DNA of 8,266 nucleotides from Elusimicrobiota bacterium (GTDB taxonomy: Bacteria; CAYTYR01; UBA6262; DAOVJB01), in contig DAOVJB010000044.1 of assembly GCA_030673425.1 (NCBI GenBank), forward strand, positions 1 through 8,266, in the 5' to 3' direction. Positions 7,520 through 8,266 of the stretch are shown here, piece after piece. A program made the translations under genes and the position numbers. The stretch's first letter is position 1; every line of letters starts with the position of its first letter. The notes beneath the pieces were generated by a model, which saw only the letters and a program-made list of their open reading frames with translations, made no database searches and was not told where the DNA came from.

Positions 7520-8266
7520 TCATTTTCTTTCTTTTTTAATCATGCGCCGTCTTAACTTGGGACGGTGACTTATTTCTTCTAAATACATCTCTGTCCCTTT
7601 CACCACAGCGGTAAGAGGATCACTGGCCAGATTAACAGGAAGACCTGTCTCCTGGCTTAATAATTTGTCAAATCCTCTCAAGAGTGAACCGCCTCCAGCC
7701 AAAACAATACCTCTTTCAATAATATCACTCGACAACTCAGGCGGGGTCTGTTCCAGAGTGGCTTTTACGATCTCCACTATCATATTAACCGGTTCACTAA
7801 GGGCATTTCTTACTTCTTCTGAAGTAATCTCTACTGTTTCAGGTAAACCTGTCCTGAGACTTCTGCCTTTTACTTCAAGAACCTCTTCCTGTTCCTGCGG
7901 GAAAATTGATCCTATACGTATCTTTACTTCCTCGGAGGTGCGTTCGCCTACAATCAGGCTGTATTTCCTCTTAAGGTATGATATTATAGCTTCATCCATC
8001 TCATCGCCGGCTACACGGATAGAATTACTTAAAACCATCCCGCCCAAAGCAATCACCGCAACCTCGGTGGTGCCTCCGCCTACATCTACAATCATGCTTC
8101 CTGCCGGCTCCTGAACAGGAATATTTGAACCAATAGCTGCAGCCATCGGTTCCTCAATCAGATAAACCTCTCTTGCACCGGCCTGCTGCGCAGCTTCTTT
8201 TACCGCTCTTCTTTCTACGCCTGTTATTCCGGAAGGAACACCAATTACAGTCCGTGGACTGAGCAG
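7520..8266 (-). CDS. mreB: Rod shape-determining protein MreB, C-terminal 248 residues (partial)
   Basis: MreB is the bacterial actin that forms membrane-bound filaments guiding wall synthesis. The reading frame is open to the window edge, so the first roughly 95-100 residues, including the first phosphate motif, lie outside. In the fragment, [17 protein letters not shown] (6-22), [16 protein letters not shown] (31-46), the second phosphate motif [12 protein letters not shown] (60-71), [16 protein letters not shown] (88-103), and the adenosine motif [14 protein letters not shown] (186-199) are all visible. The conserved C-terminal [16 protein letters not shown] (216-231) is followed by a short basic tail (about 234-248, [16 protein letters not shown]). 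An internal ATG at 8146 is not the start, since conserved sequence continues upstream. First gene of the elongasome operon within this window; the promoter is outside. Confidence 0.97.
   Translation of the reverse strand: MLSPRTVIGVPSGITGVERRAVKEAAQQAGAREVYLIEEPMAAAIGSNIPVQEPAGSMIVDVGGGTTEVAVIALGGMVLSNSIRVAGDEMDEAIISYLKRKYSLIVGERTSEEVKIRIGSIFPQEQEEVLEVKGRSLRTGLPETVEITSEEVRNALSEPVNMIVEIVKATLEQTPPELSSDIIERGIVLAGGGSLLRGFDKLLSQETGLPVNLASDPLTAVVKGTEMYLEEISHRPKLRRRMIKKERK

Noticed and set aside
8144-8146. ATG as the start of mreB.
   Set aside because: Conserved MreB sequence ([15 protein letters not shown]) continues in frame upstream to the window edge.

Overview
The window is a compact, AT-rich stretch of bacterial chromosome in which every recognised gene lies on the minus strand, so transcription runs from the right edge (8266) towards the left. 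In that order it holds the end of mreB, then mreC, mreD, mrdA (PBP2), rodA, gap, pgk, secG, tRNA-Leu(GAG) and tRNA-Gly(GCC). There are no mobile elements, CRISPR arrays, broken genes or phage genes. The content is housekeeping. The parts worth a second look are small: a structured leader, an enlarged RodA, a probable metal site in PBP2, an unusual SecG tail and some odd translation starts.

Region 1 (8266 to 3012) is a rod-shape or elongasome operon: mreB (5' end outside the window), mreC, mreD, mrdA and rodA. Gaps are 3, 12, 23 and 15 bases, which indicates one transcript with translational coupling. MreB is the actin-like scaffold. MreC and MreD link it to the membrane complex. RodA (SEDS glycosyltransferase) and PBP2 (transpeptidase) form the enzyme pair that builds lateral-wall peptidoglycan.

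Region 2 (3011 to 2851) is the only intergenic space above 100 bases. It carries a near-consensus sigma70-type promoter (TTGACT, 17 bases, TAAAAT) just after the rodA stop, and then a leader of roughly 115 bases with two good hairpins ahead of gap. No rho-independent terminator was seen after rodA, so read-through from the shape operon into the glycolytic genes is also plausible.

Region 3 (2850 to 259) is gap, pgk and secG, with gaps of 22 and 20 bases. GAPDH and phosphoglycerate kinase catalyse consecutive steps of lower glycolysis. SecG is a SecYEG translocon subunit. In many bacteria tpiA lies between pgk and secG; here it is absent.

Region 4 (241 to 63) holds two intact tRNA genes with encoded CCA ends, 17 bases after secG. 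Positions 1 to 62 hold no recognisable gene, only a weak terminator-like hairpin on the plus strand.

The host is a rod-shaped or elongating bacterium with a peptidoglycan wall. The low G+C content, divergent sequences and gene order suggest an uncultivated lineage; Omnitrophota or a relative is my best guess, but it is only an impression. All ten genes look intact apart from the truncation of mreB by the window edge.
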